From an uncultured Lachnospiraceae bacterium (GTDB taxonomy: Bacteria > Bacillota > Clostridia > Lachnospirales > Lachnospiraceae), in contig ONNQ01000003.1 of NCBI GenBank assembly GCA_900319245.1, forward strand, positions 1 to 64,000: a stretch of DNA of 64,000 nucleotides, read 5' to 3'. Every line of letters starts with the position of its first letter. Position 1 is the stretch's first letter. A program made the position numbers and the translations under genes. The notes under the pieces were generated by a model. The model saw only the letters and a program-made list of their open reading frames with translations, was not told the DNA's origin and searched no databases. This document shows, piece after piece, positions 53,128-61,964 of the stretch.

Positions 53128-53159
53128 AAAAAAGGGGAACTGCCAAAGCAGTCCCCCCT
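53128..53159 (-). terminator. Intrinsic terminator of ppdK
   Basis: On the minus strand GGGGGACTGC and GCAGTTCCCC form a stem with a TTTG loop, followed by six T, 22 bases after the ppdK stop. Confidence 0.88.
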
Positions 53160-53180
53160 TACAATCACATTGCTATGCAA

Positions 53181-55811
53181 TTATTTCACATCGCCGTTTG
53201 TGATCGCTGCCTGTGCTGCTGCCAGTCTTGCGATCGGTACACGGAAAGGTGAGCAGGACACATAGGTCAGGCCGACCTTGTTGCAGAACTCGATGGAAGC
53301 GGGATCGCCGCCGTGCTCACCGCAGATGCCGAGCTTGATGTCAGGGCGAACCTTGCGGCCCTTCTCAGCAGCCATCTGGATCAGCTGGCCAACGCCGTTC
53401 TGGTCGAGGTGTGCGAAAGGATCGGACTCATAGATCTTGCTCTTGTAGTAGTCGGTCAGGAACTTGCCTGCGTCGTCACGGGAGAAGCCGAAGGTCATCT
53501 GGGTCAGATCGTTTGTGCCGAAGCTGAAGAACTGTGCTTCTTCTGCGATCTCGTCAGCCATCAGAGCAGCTCTGGGGATCTCGATCATAGTACCGATGTG
53601 GTACTCGATATCGGAGCCTTTCTCCTTCTTGACTTCCTCAGCGGTCTCAACAATGGTCTTCTTGACAAATGCAAGCTCTTTCTTGTCGCCTACCAGAGGA
53701 ACCATGATCTCAGGAATGATGTTGTAGCCTTCTTCTGCATTGACTTCGATCGCAGCTTCCATGACAGCTCTTGTCTGCATCTTAGCGATCTCAGGGAATG
53801 TGACAGCCAGACGGCAGCCGCGGTGACCCATCATCGGGTTGAACTCATGGAGTGCGTCGCAGCGAGCCTTGACGTCTGCTACAGACAGCCCCATCTCTTT
53901 GGCCAGTGCAGCGATGTCTTCCTCGGTTGTAGGAACGAACTCGTGAAGCGGCGGATCCAGGAAACGAATGGTAACCGGTCTGCCTTCCATAGCCTTGTAG
54001 ATGCCCTTGAAGTCGCCCTTCTGGAAAGGAATCAGCTCGTTCAGAGCCGCTTCTCTCTCTTCGACGGTGTCGGAAAGGATCATCTTGCGGATCTTCGGAA
54101 TTCTGTCAGGATTGAAGAACATGTGCTCAGTTCTTGTAAGTCCGATACCCTCAGCGCCCATGCGAACTGCATTTGCAGCATCCTCAGGAGTATCCGCGTT
54201 GGTTCTGACTTTCAGTCTTCTGAACTCGTCTGCCCAGTTCATGATTCTCTCGAAGTTACCGGAAATGGAAGCTTCCACTGTCGGGATGTCGCCGAGATAG
54301 ATCTTACCGGTGGAGCCGTCAAGGGAGATGTAATCGCCTTCCTTGATCTTGTGGCCGCCGAGCTCGATGTACTTCTCTTCCTCGTGAACCTTGAGGTCGC
54401 CGCAGCCGGATACACAGCATGTGCCCATACCACGAGCAACAACTGCTGCGTGGGAGGTCATACCACCGCGCATTGTCAGAACGCCTTCTGCAGCGTGCAT
54501 GCCTTCGATATCCTCAGGGGATGTCTCCTGGCGAACAAGGATAACTCTGCTGCCTGCAGCGTGTGCAGCAACAGCATCGTCTGCGTTGAAATAGATACGG
54601 CCTGCAGCAGCACCGGGAGAAGCGGGAAGCGCCTCACCGATCTGGTTGCCGTTCTTGAGAGCGTCCGCGTCAAATGCGGGGTGCAGCAGCTGATCAAGGC
54701 TCTTTGCCTCGATACGAAGAACTGCTTCCTGAGGAGTGATCATGCCTTCGTCTACCAGATCGCATGCAACCTGGATAGCAGCCTGAGCGGTTCTCTTGCC
54801 GTTTCTGGTCTGCAGGAAGTAAAGCTTGCCTTCCTCGATGGTGAACTCCATATCCTGCATGTCGCGATAGTGCTTCTCAAGTCTGTCAGCGATCTCGATG
54901 AACTGCTTGTAGCACTCAGGCAGATCCTTCTCCAGCTGTGTGATCGGCTGAGGAGTACGGATACCTGCAACGACGTCTTCGCCCTGTGCGTTGATCAGAT
55001 ACTCACCGAAGATACCCTTTGCGCCCGTTGCGGGGTTACGTGTGAACGCAACGCCTGTACCGGATGTGTTGCCCATGTTACCAAATACCATGGACTGCAC
55101 GTTGACAGCGGTGCCCCACTCGTAAGGGATATCATTCATCATTCTGTAGTAGTTTGCTCTCGGGTTATCCCAGGAACGGAAAACAGCCTTGATGGCTTCC
55201 ATCAGCTGTACCTTGGGATCCTGAGGGAACTCTTCGCCCATCTTCTCAGCATAGATCTCTTTGTACTTGGCAATAACAGCCTGCAGATCCTCTGCCTTCA
55301 GCTCTGTATCATATACATAGCCGTGTGCCTTCTTCTCTGCCTCAAGGATGCTGTCGAAATAGGTCTTGCTCATGCCCATAACGACATCAGAGAACATCTG
55401 GATGAATCTTCTGTAGGAATCATATGCAAATCTCGGATTGCCGGTCTTTGCAGCAAAGCCCTTGACAGAGACATCATTCAGACCAAGGTTCAGGATTGTA
55501 TCCATCATACCGGGCATGGATGCTCTCGCGCCGGAACGAACGGAGACAAGAAGCGGGTTCTCAGTATCGCCAAACTTCTTTCCCTGTACTCCCTCAAGCC
55601 ACTCAAGCGCTTTAAAGATCTGCGCCTGTGTGTCCTCGTTGATTGTCTTGCCATCATTGTAGTAATCTGTGCAGGCCTCAGTAGAAATTGTGAAACCGTT
55701 CGGGATGGGAAGACCGATGTTGGTCATCTCAGCCAGGTTCGCACCTTTTCCACCAAGGAGATTACGCATGCCGGCGTTACCTTCGTTGAATAGATATACC
55801 CTTTTGCTCAT
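53181..55811 (-). CDS. ppdK: Pyruvate, phosphate dikinase
   Basis: An 876-residue PPDK that interconverts pyruvate, ATP and phosphate with PEP, AMP and pyrophosphate. The N-terminal ATP-grasp domain opens L-L-G-G-K-G-A-N-L-A-E-M; the swivelling phosphohistidine domain has G-G-M-T-S-H-A-A-V-V-A-R with the catalytic histidine; the C-terminal PEP barrel has G-T-N-D-L-T-Q. Length is standard. AAGGAGG precedes the ATG. In anaerobes it often runs toward ATP-saving glycolysis and can replace or balance pyruvate kinase, which fits the short pyk homologue at 5705. Confidence 0.97.
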   Translation of the reverse strand: MSKRVYLFNEGNAGMRNLLGGKGANLAEMTNIGLPIPNGFTISTEACTDYYNDGKTINEDTQAQIFKALEWLEGVQGKKFGDTENPLLVSVRSGARASMPGMMDTILNLGLNDVSVKGFAAKTGNPRFAYDSYRRFIQMFSDVVMGMSKTYFDSILEAEKKAHGYVYDTELKAEDLQAVIAKYKEIYAEKMGEEFPQDPKVQLMEAIKAVFRSWDNPRANYYRMMNDIPYEWGTAVNVQSMVFGNMGNTSGTGVAFTRNPATGAKGIFGEYLINAQGEDVVAGIRTPQPITQLEKDLPECYKQFIEIADRLEKHYRDMQDMEFTIEEGKLYFLQTRNGKRTAQAAIQVACDLVDEGMITPQEAVLRIEAKSLDQLLHPAFDADALKNGNQIGEALPASPGAAAGRIYFNADDAVAAHAAGSRVILVRQETSPEDIEGMHAAEGVLTMRGGMTSHAAVVARGMGTCCVSGCGDLKVHEEEKYIELGGHKIKEGDYISLDGSTGKIYLGDIPTVEASISGNFERIMNWADEFRRLKVRTNADTPEDAANAVRMGAEGIGLTRTEHMFFNPDRIPKIRKMILSDTVEEREAALNELIPFQKGDFKGIYKAMEGRPVTIRFLDPPLHEFVPTTEEDIAALAKEMGLSVADVKARCDALHEFNPMMGHRGCRLAVTFPEIAKMQTRAVMEAAIEVNAEEGYNIIPEIMVPLVGDKKELAFVKKTIVETAEEVKKEKGSDIEYHIGTMIEIPRAALMADEIAEEAQFFSFGTNDLTQMTFGFSRDDAGKFLTDYYKSKIYESDPFAHLDQNGVGQLIQMAAEKGRKVRPDIKLGICGEHGGDPASIEFCNKVGLTYVSCSPFRVPIARLAAAQAAITNGDVK

Positions 55812-55856
55812 TCACGTACCTCCTTAATATTCAACTCTTTGCGAGCTGTTACCATT

Positions 55857-55980
55857 AATTCAAGGCTCGCAGGGCGAGCCGCTGCGCCGGGTGCGGGTTG
55901 CCTGTAAGGCAACATCCACCTTACCGCACGCGTGTGCATCATGGATCTCAAAAGGGGTTTTCCCTTGAGATCAAATAGGA
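55857..55980. repeat. Hairpin-rich segment between ppdK and the glycerophosphodiesterase gene
   Basis: Several stems follow each other: GGCTCGC/GCGAGCC (55863-55879), GTTGCC/GGCAAC (near 55897-55914) and GATCTCAA..GGG/CCC..TTGAGATC (55944-55972). On the minus strand the last one follows the phosphodiesterase stop but has no T-run. No promoter with good hexamers was found for ppdK here. Confidence 0.55.
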
Positions 55981-55987
55981 AAAGACC

Positions 55988-56878
55988 TCATACCTTGTCT
56001 TTCGCCGCGCAGGTCCCTTCCGGGAGCTGGTGTTCGGTATCGGGCCGGGGTATGAAGCTGTCGAAGATAAATATGTCAAAATCCTGTGCTGCCTTTGTCA
56101 GCTGTTTCTGGTTTTTAACCGTCCAGGCCGCCGCCTTGGCTCTATAAAGATTTCTGCACAGGCGCCTGGAGAGATTACCTTCATATAATAGATTGTAAGC
56201 GATAAAATCCGGTTTTGACAAGGAATTTGCAAGAAGAAACTGAAATACCAGCATACCCGGCGCTTTCAGCGGCGTCTGATACTTGGGATCATGAATGAAG
56301 CCGTCTGAGAGCTGTCCCCGCACAATACGTGGCCGCTTTCTTCTATACCAGTAAAGGACCAGGGGATTGAAGGATTCAATACAGTAGCGCCCCTTGTAGG
56401 CGCGCAGCAGCGGATCGACCTTTGTGCAGATCGTCATATCCGTGTCCTCTGATTTGTATTCCACGATGAGGGGCACCCGTCCGTTCACCATCGTAAGGAA
56501 TTCCTGCAGGGATGGAATTCTCTCCTCGCTGTCAAACAGTTTGAACTGCTGCAGCTCCTTGAAGGTAAAGTCCTTTACCCGTCCCGGTACGCCGCAGGCT
56601 CTTTGCAGTGTAAAATCGTGAAAGATCACAGGCACCTTGTCGGCGCTCAGCTGTACGTCGAGTTCAATCCCGTATCCTGCCTCCACCGCTTTGCGGAAGG
56701 CGTTCATGGAGTTTTCAGGGGCCTGCGACTTGTTGTCGTGCAGTCCTCTATGTGCGTACAACTTCGTACCGAAGATCGTCATGTCCGGTCTTTGTATCAT
56801 TCTTGGCATGATTGACCAAAAATATAAGCCTGTGAGGGCCAGCGGGACCGTCCATATTTTGCCCGAAATGCTGCTCAT
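55988..56878 (-). CDS. Membrane-anchored glycerophosphodiester phosphodiesterase-like protein
   Basis: A 296-residue GDPD-family protein that would hydrolyse glycerophosphodiesters to glycerol 3-phosphate and an alcohol. One N-terminal hydrophobic segment (residues ~8-25) anchors it. Catalytic motifs A-H-R-G-L, P-E-N-S, E-L-D-V and F-H-D are present, and the barrel ends W-T-V-K-N. The ATG at 56878 follows AGAAGGGA; longer frames run into the promoter region. Two direct copies of CAGTCTAA with 15-base period (56912 and 56927) precede it. Confidence 0.87.
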   Translation of the reverse strand: MSSISGKIWTVPLALTGLYFWSIMPRMIQRPDMTIFGTKLYAHRGLHDNKSQAPENSMNAFRKAVEAGYGIELDVQLSADKVPVIFHDFTLQRACGVPGRVKDFTFKELQQFKLFDSEERIPSLQEFLTMVNGRVPLIVEYKSEDTDMTICTKVDPLLRAYKGRYCIESFNPLVLYWYRRKRPRIVRGQLSDGFIHDPKYQTPLKAPGMLVFQFLLANSLSKPDFIAYNLLYEGNLSRRLCRNLYRAKAAAWTVKNQKQLTKAAQDFDIFIFDSFIPRPDTEHQLPEGTCAAKDKV

Positions 56879-57100
56879 GTATTTCCCTTCTGATGACATA
56901 ATTACTATACACAGTCTAACACTATTCAGTCTAAATTTCCATGCTTTTACATGATTCGGAATGCACTTAGACAAATGCAGTCGTTTGCTCTGCCCGGCCG
57001 GTCAAAGTATTGCTTTTTACCTATTTTGGCTGCAAAAGAAACGTGAATTTTATAGAAACCTCTTCTTGCCTGCGGGCATGTCCTCCGTTATTATTATAAA

Positions 57101-57124
57101 AGCAGATTATTATCTGTTTTTTTT
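57101..57124 (+). terminator. Possible attenuator in the ABC-F leader
   Basis: CAGAT-TATT-ATCTG, extendable by two weaker pairs, is followed by eight T, and ends 10 bases before the ribosome site of the ABC-F gene. There is no upstream plus-strand gene to terminate, so it would act on the ABC-F transcript itself. The stem is short. Confidence 0.5.
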
Positions 57125-57144
57125 GTATGGAATAAGGAGGCTGC

Positions 57145-58782
57145 ATGATTTCAGCAAATAACGTTACGTTAAGACTCGGCAAAAAAGCCTTGTTTGAAGA
57201 TGTCAACATCAAATTTACCGAAGGAAACTGCTACGGGATCATCGGTGCCAACGGCGCCGGAAAGTCCACTTTCCTCAAGATCCTCAGCGGACAGCTGGAC
57301 ACCACCAACGGCTCAGTTTCCATCTCCCAGGGACAGAGACTTTCTTTCCTGGAACAGAACCAGAACAAATATGACAATCAGGTCGTTCTCGACACCGTGA
57401 TCCAGGGTAATTCCCGTCTGTTCGAGATCATGAAGGAAAAGGACGCTCTTTACGCCAAAGAAGATTTCTCCGATGAAGACGGCATCAAAGCCAGCGAACT
57501 GGAGACCGAGTTCGCGGAGCTCGGCGGCTGGGAGGCGGAATCCGACGCGGAGTCCCTTCTCAACGGCCTTGGCATCGAGACAGAGCTGCACAGCTATCTG
57601 ATGAGAGAGCTGACCGGCGCGCAGAAGGTCAAGGTCCTTCTGGCCAGAGCCCTGTTCGGAAATCCCGATATTCTTCTCTTAGACGAGCCCACCAACCACC
57701 TGGATCTGGACGCGATCGCATGGCTGGAGGAGTTCCTCATTAATTTCGAGAATACGGTCATCGTCGTATCCCACGACCGCTATTTCCTCAATAAGGTATG
57801 TACTTATATTGCGGATATCGACTACGGCAAGATCACCCTGTTCGCCGGCAACTATGATTTCTGGTACGAGTCCTCAAGACTCCTCATCCGCCAGATGAAG
57901 GAAGCCAACAAGAAGAAGGAAGAAAAGATCAAGGAACTCAAGGAGTTCATCTCCCGCTTCTCGGCAAACGCTTCCAAGTCCAAGCAGGCGACAAGCCGTA
58001 AGCGCGCGCTGGAGAAGATCCAGCTGGAGGAGATCAAGCCTTCCAGCCGCAAGTACCCTTACATCGACTTCCGTCCCGACAGAGAGATCGGCAACGAGGT
58101 CCTCACGGTGAGCGGCATCAGCAAGACCATCAACGGCGTCAAGGTCCTCGACAATGTGTCCTTTGTCATGGGGCATGACGACAAGATCGCTTTCGTCGGC
58201 AGCCAGGAGCTTGCCAAGACCACACTGTTCGAGATCCTGATGGGCAATATGGAGCCCGACGAGGGAACCTACAAATGGGGCGTCACAACCTCCCAGGCTT
58301 ACTTCCAGAAGGACAACACCAAGGAGTTCAAGGGTGAGCTTACGATCACAGAGTGGCTGACCGGCTATTCTCCCATCAAGGACGTGACCTATGTCCGCGG
58401 TTTCCTCGGCAGAATGCTCTTTGCCGGCGACGACGGCGTCAAAAAAGTAAATGTCCTCTCCGGTGGTGAAAAGGTCCGCTGCCAGCTCTCCAAGATGATG
58501 ATCTCCGGCGCCAACTGCCTGATCTTCGACGAGCCCACCAACCACCTGGATATGGAATCGATCTCCGCCCTCAACGAAGGCATGATCAAATTCCCCGGCG
58601 TTGAGCTCATCGCCTGCCGCGACCACCAGGTCGTACAGACGACGGCCAACCGCATTATCGAGATCCTTCCCGACGGAAGCATCATCGACAAAGTCACCAC
58701 CTACGACGACTACCTTGCCAACAACGCCGATGCCAGAAAGAGAACCGTCTACGAGGCATCCCGCGACGAGGACAGCAACTAA
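57145..58782 (+). CDS. ABC-F family ATPase (ribosome-associated)
   Basis: A 545-residue ABC-F protein with two ATPase domains and no membrane segment, joined by a charged linker (~residues 245-320) of the P-site-tRNA interaction type. NBD1 has G-A-N-G-A-G-K-S-T at residues 34-42 and D-E-P-T-N-H-L-D. NBD2 has L-S-G-G-E-K and F-D-E-P-T-N-H-L-D, but its P-loop reads G-S-Q-E-L-A-K-T-T, with alanine for the last glycine; such changes are, to my recollection, seen in the YkpA/YbiT branch. It may relieve stalled ribosomes or protect from antibiotics. AGGAGG precedes the ATG. Confidence 0.9.
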   Translation: MISANNVTLRLGKKALFEDVNIKFTEGNCYGIIGANGAGKSTFLKILSGQLDTTNGSVSISQGQRLSFLEQNQNKYDNQVVLDTVIQGNSRLFEIMKEKDALYAKEDFSDEDGIKASELETEFAELGGWEAESDAESLLNGLGIETELHSYLMRELTGAQKVKVLLARALFGNPDILLLDEPTNHLDLDAIAWLEEFLINFENTVIVVSHDRYFLNKVCTYIADIDYGKITLFAGNYDFWYESSRLLIRQMKEANKKKEEKIKELKEFISRFSANASKSKQATSRKRALEKIQLEEIKPSSRKYPYIDFRPDREIGNEVLTVSGISKTINGVKVLDNVSFVMGHDDKIAFVGSQELAKTTLFEILMGNMEPDEGTYKWGVTTSQAYFQKDNTKEFKGELTITEWLTGYSPIKDVTYVRGFLGRMLFAGDDGVKKVNVLSGGEKVRCQLSKMMISGANCLIFDEPTNHLDMESISALNEGMIKFPGVELIACRDHQVVQTTANRIIEILPDGSIIDKVTTYDDYLANNADARKRTVYEASRDEDSN

Positions 58783-58807
58783 GTCCGAATCACAAATATT
58801 CGATTTC

Positions 58808-58843
58808 AAAAAGAGATGGCACAGAGCGTGTCATCTCTTTTTT
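58808..58843 (+). terminator. Intrinsic terminator of the ABC-F gene
   Basis: AAAGAGATG..CAC and GTG..CATCTCTTT pair around a five-base loop, followed by TTTTTT, 26 bases after the stop. Confidence 0.85.
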
Positions 58844-58890
58844 ATGCTCGCTTTTGGATCCGTTCTTCCTTCGTTTTCTTCATCCCTCCC

Positions 58891-58920
58891 TTGTCTACCG
58901 GCCCCCAATATCCGTATACT
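58891..58920 (+). promoter_or_regulatory. Possible promoter of the second PHP gene
   Basis: TTGTCT (58891-58896) and TATACT (58915-58920) with an 18-base spacer; start site about 27 bases before the ATG. Confidence 0.5.
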
Positions 58921-58953
58921 GATTATATACACGAAGTCCGGAGGAACCAATCT

Positions 58954-59901
58954 ATGCATCCTATCGATCTTCATACCCATTCCACCCGGTCGGACGGGAC
59001 CTATACGCCGACGGAGCTGGTCCACTATGCCGCGCTAAAGGGCCTCTCTGCCATTGCGCTGACCGATCATGACACCATTGACGGCATCGAGGAAGCCATG
59101 CAGGCTGCCGAGGCGCTTCGTTCTAAGGCGCTTTTATCCAAGTCGCTTTTATCCGATGTGCCTCAGTCCGGGCCCATTCAATCCACGGCGCATGCTCCCG
59201 CCGCCCAGGTCGTTCCGGAAGTGATCCCGGGCGTTGAACTCTCCACAGAGTACAAGGGGAAAGATATCCATATCGTCGGCCTGTTCATGGACTGGCAAAA
59301 CAGAGAATTCGCGAAAAAGCTCCATGAATTCGCGGACGCCAGAGTGTACAGAAACCGCAAAATGTGCAGACTTCTCACCGAGCACGGCTATCCGGTCCAA
59401 TATGAGGATCTGGAAAGCACATTTCCCGATACCGTCATCACCAGAGCGCACTTTGCCCAGTATCTGATGGATCACGGCATGATCTCTTCGATCGATGAGG
59501 CCTTTAAAAAGCTGATCGGGGACGATTGTCCCTGCTTTGTGCCCAGGGAGAAGATCTCGCCGCATGACGCGGTGTGCTTTCTTCTTGCGTTTGGCGGCGT
59601 GCCGATCCTGGCGCATCCGCTGCAGTACAAGCTGCGCGACGACGAACTGGACGCGCTTGTCGCTTCCCTGCGCGCGCTGGGACTGGCCGGGATCGAGGTC
59701 TATTATTCCACCCACAAACAGGCCGATACCGCCAATCTTTCCAGACTAGCGGACAAGTACGGCCTTCTGTTGAGCGGCGGCAGCGATTTTCACGGCAGCC
59801 GCAAAAAGAACCTGGACCTTGGCACCGGGTACGGACATCTGTATGTACCGGACGGTATTTTGCCGCCCATCCGGGAAAAAGCGAAGTCCTACCGAACCTG
59901 A
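58954..59901 (+). CDS. PHP-domain phosphoesterase (RNase AM / nucleoside bisphosphatase-like)
   Basis: A 315-residue PHP enzyme of the TrpH/YciV type, known to act on 3',5'-nucleoside bisphosphates and RNA 5' ends. Motifs: D-L-H-T-H-S (residues 5-10), T-D-H-D (37-40), P-G-V-E-L-S (92-97), L-A-H-P and G-S-D-F-H-G near the C-terminus. Residues ~54-88 form an insertion not expected between T-D-H-D and G-V-E; its first part is a three-fold 15-base DNA repeat. GGAGGA lies eight bases before the ATG at 58954; the longer upstream frame overlaps the ABC-F terminator. Substrate inferred from family. Confidence 0.85.
   Translation: MHPIDLHTHSTRSDGTYTPTELVHYAALKGLSAIALTDHDTIDGIEEAMQAAEALRSKALLSKSLLSDVPQSGPIQSTAHAPAAQVVPEVIPGVELSTEYKGKDIHIVGLFMDWQNREFAKKLHEFADARVYRNRKMCRLLTEHGYPVQYEDLESTFPDTVITRAHFAQYLMDHGMISSIDEAFKKLIGDDCPCFVPREKISPHDAVCFLLAFGGVPILAHPLQYKLRDDELDALVASLRALGLAGIEVYYSTHKQADTANLSRLADKYGLLLSGGSDFHGSRKKNLDLGTGYGHLYVPDGILPPIREKAKSYRT
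59113..59157 (+). repeat. Three 15-bp in-frame repeats inside the PHP gene
   Basis: Units beginning GCGCTTCGTT, GCGCTTTTAT and TCGCTTTTAT encode A-L-R-S-K, A-L-L-S-K and S-L-L-S-D (residues 54-68). They look like replication-slippage expansion in a surface loop. Confidence 0.8.
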
Positions 59902-59923
59902 CTGCACTTACATGGAGGGGAAT

Positions 59924-59989
59924 ATGATCCGTAAGACACTGACAGGGGACTGGACCCTGTATGAAGTAAATTGCCCCCAAACCGTAAAA
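59924..59989 (+). pseudogene. Possible 5' remnant of a glycoside hydrolase family 2-type gene
   Basis: After a strong ribosome site (GGAGGGG) an ATG opens M-I-R-K-T-L-T-G-D-W-T-L-Y-E-V, which resembles the N-terminus of beta-mannosidase-like GH2 enzymes. After about 22 codons the frame enters the terminator of the converging ABC exporter, and the rest (to 60139) is antisense to that gene. Likely a truncated leftover; the family resemblance is short and uncertain. Confidence 0.35.
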
Positions 59990-60013
59990 GAAGGCTTCGG
60001 ATTCGAAGCCTTC
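59984..60013 (-). terminator. Intrinsic terminator of the ABC exporter pair
   Basis: GAAGGCTTCG and CGAAGCCTTC form a perfect 10-bp stem with a four-base loop, followed on the minus strand by TTTTACGG, eight bases after the stop. Confidence 0.85.
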
Positions 60014-60020
60014 GGGATAC

Positions 60021-61964
60021 TTATTGATGCAGTTCCAGGATGCTCTCCTCGTACTGCCTTGTGTAGAGAGAATAATAATAGCCTCTCTTCTTCATTAGTT
60101 CTCTGTGTGTGCCACGCTCTTCGATCTTGCCGTCTTTGACCACAAGGATCAGATCCGCATTGGTGATGGTCGAGAGTCTGTGGGCAATCACAAAGGAGGT
60201 GCGGTCCTTCGTGACGACCGCGATCGCGTTCTGGATGGCCTTCTCTGTCAGCGTATCGATGGACGAAGTCGCTTCGTCTAAGATCAGGAGCTTGGGATCG
60301 GCGAGAAGCGCTCTGGCAAAAGACAGAAGCTGCTTTTCGCCTGTTGAGAGGTGGCTTCCGCCCTCTCCCACGTCGCATCCAAGGCCCTTGCGGATCATGG
60401 CGTCGCGGGACAGGCCCTCGTCTTGCTCCTCCTCCACTTTGCGGAATGTGCTGCCGGCACCGGCTCTACGAGACGTGTTGCCGGCTTTGTCGTTCTCCTT
60501 GTCATCACTGGTTATGCCCGCCATGCGCGCCACGACGTCTGCGGCCGATACCATCTCCAGCGCTTCTATGATCTCCTCGTCTGTCGCGTCCAGTCTTCCG
60601 TAGCGCAGGTTGTCGCGCACTGTTCCGGAAAAGAGATGCGGCGTCTGCAGCACATACCCCAGGTGGCTGTGCAGCCACAGCTGCGATCTCTCCCTGGCGT
60701 CCCGTCCGTCAATGAGCAGTACGCCCTCCGTGGGCTCGTAGAAGCGGCAGATCAGGTTGACCAGCGTGGATTTGCCGGCGCCCGTCTCGCCCACGATGGC
60801 TATGTTTTGACCATGGGGAACTTTGAGGTTAAAGTGCTCCAGCACATTCTCTTCGCCGTCCGGATAGCGGAAGGTCACATCCTTGAACTCAATATCGCCC
60901 CGCAGCTCTTCCCAGTTCTCTCTCTTGGGCGTGAAGCTGTCTCCATAGCGCGCCACGACCTCCTCTGAGTCGGCAACTTCCGCCGGCTCTGCGAGCAGGT
61001 TGGTCAGCCTCTCAATGTTGACCTGAATCGCGATGAAGGCCGAAATATTCTGGATAATAAACTGCAGCGGCTCCACCATACCCACCGCGTAGGAGACGAA
61101 TACGGAAAGCGTTCCGATCTTAATGAACCCCTCCCGCGTCATCATGCCGCCCTGCCACAGGACGACCGCCAGGGCCACGGAAGACATCAGCGTGACGGTA
61201 GAGATGAGCATCGCGGAGTAGCGCACCGCGCGGACGGACTCTCTGCGTATGTTCTCGGTATCGGCTTCAAATTCACGCTGCATCTTCTCTTCCACGCCGA
61301 GGATCTTGATCGATCGGGCACCGGTGATCCCCTCGTTGAAGTCGCCCGTAATCCGGGAGTTCAATTCCCGGATCATGCGGTTGACCACGACCAGTTTCTT
61401 CTGAAACAGGGTGATCAGAAGGCCCGACGCCGCGAGGAGTCCGATCATCCACAGCGCCAGCGGCAGATCCGTCCGGCACATGACGACGATCGCAAACAGG
61501 ATATAAGAGCCGTTCCAGATGCAGTCCATCATTCTCCAGGAGACGGCTTCACCGATCTTGCCCGTATCGCTCATGACGCGGGCGTGAATGTAGCCGACAC
61601 TGTTTTGATTAAAGTAGGAAAAGGACAGCGTCTGCAGATGGTGAAAGGCTTCGTTTCTGAGGTCCTTGTCGACCGACATCTCCACGGTGCCCGAATCGAT
61701 CATCGTCCTGTCGTTGATCAGCGCCTGGAAAAAGAGCACTGCCAGGTAGACCGCAATGAATACCGGGAGCCCCTGCAGCGTTCCCTCCGCGATATAGTGG
61801 TCCAGTACATATCGGTTAAAGAGCGGATAGGATACGTCGATCACACTGCAAAGGAGCGCTAAAAGAACCATTCTGATCACCCGCCCTCTGTAAGGGTACA
61901 GACAGGGAAGGAGTCTCGGGATGCCAAAAAACCGAAGGGATGCAGTCTGTTTCTCATTGTTCAT
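60021..61964 (-). CDS. ABC exporter half-transporter B (consensus ATPase site) with insertion in the NBD
   Basis: A 647-residue membrane-ATPase fusion. Six membrane helices occupy residues ~30-315; the NBD has G-E-T-G-A-G-K-S-T (392-400), Walker B L-L-I-L-D-E-A-T-S with the catalytic glutamate, and signature L-S-T-G-E-K-Q. Between the Q-loop and the signature, residues ~482-525 are a charged, low-complexity insertion absent from ordinary exporters. AGGAGGG precedes the ATG, which overlaps the upstream partner gene by 11 bases. It forms a heterodimeric multidrug- or peptide-type exporter with that partner. Confidence 0.9.
   Translation of the reverse strand: MNNEKQTASLRFFGIPRLLPCLYPYRGRVIRMVLLALLCSVIDVSYPLFNRYVLDHYIAEGTLQGLPVFIAVYLAVLFFQALINDRTMIDSGTVEMSVDKDLRNEAFHHLQTLSFSYFNQNSVGYIHARVMSDTGKIGEAVSWRMMDCIWNGSYILFAIVVMCRTDLPLALWMIGLLAASGLLITLFQKKLVVVNRMIRELNSRITGDFNEGITGARSIKILGVEEKMQREFEADTENIRRESVRAVRYSAMLISTVTLMSSVALAVVLWQGGMMTREGFIKIGTLSVFVSYAVGMVEPLQFIIQNISAFIAIQVNIERLTNLLAEPAEVADSEEVVARYGDSFTPKRENWEELRGDIEFKDVTFRYPDGEENVLEHFNLKVPHGQNIAIVGETGAGKSTLVNLICRFYEPTEGVLLIDGRDARERSQLWLHSHLGYVLQTPHLFSGTVRDNLRYGRLDATDEEIIEALEMVSAADVVARMAGITSDDKENDKAGNTSRRAGAGSTFRKVEEEQDEGLSRDAMIRKGLGCDVGEGGSHLSTGEKQLLSFARALLADPKLLILDEATSSIDTLTEKAIQNAIAVVTKDRTSFVIAHRLSTITNADLILVVKDGKIEERGTHRELMKKRGYYYSLYTRQYEESILELHQ

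Noticed and set aside
53313-55793. An 826-codon open frame on the plus strand
   Set aside because: It is exactly antisense to ppdK, which has every catalytic motif; the plus-strand protein is Cys/Leu-rich and domainless, with no ribosome site.
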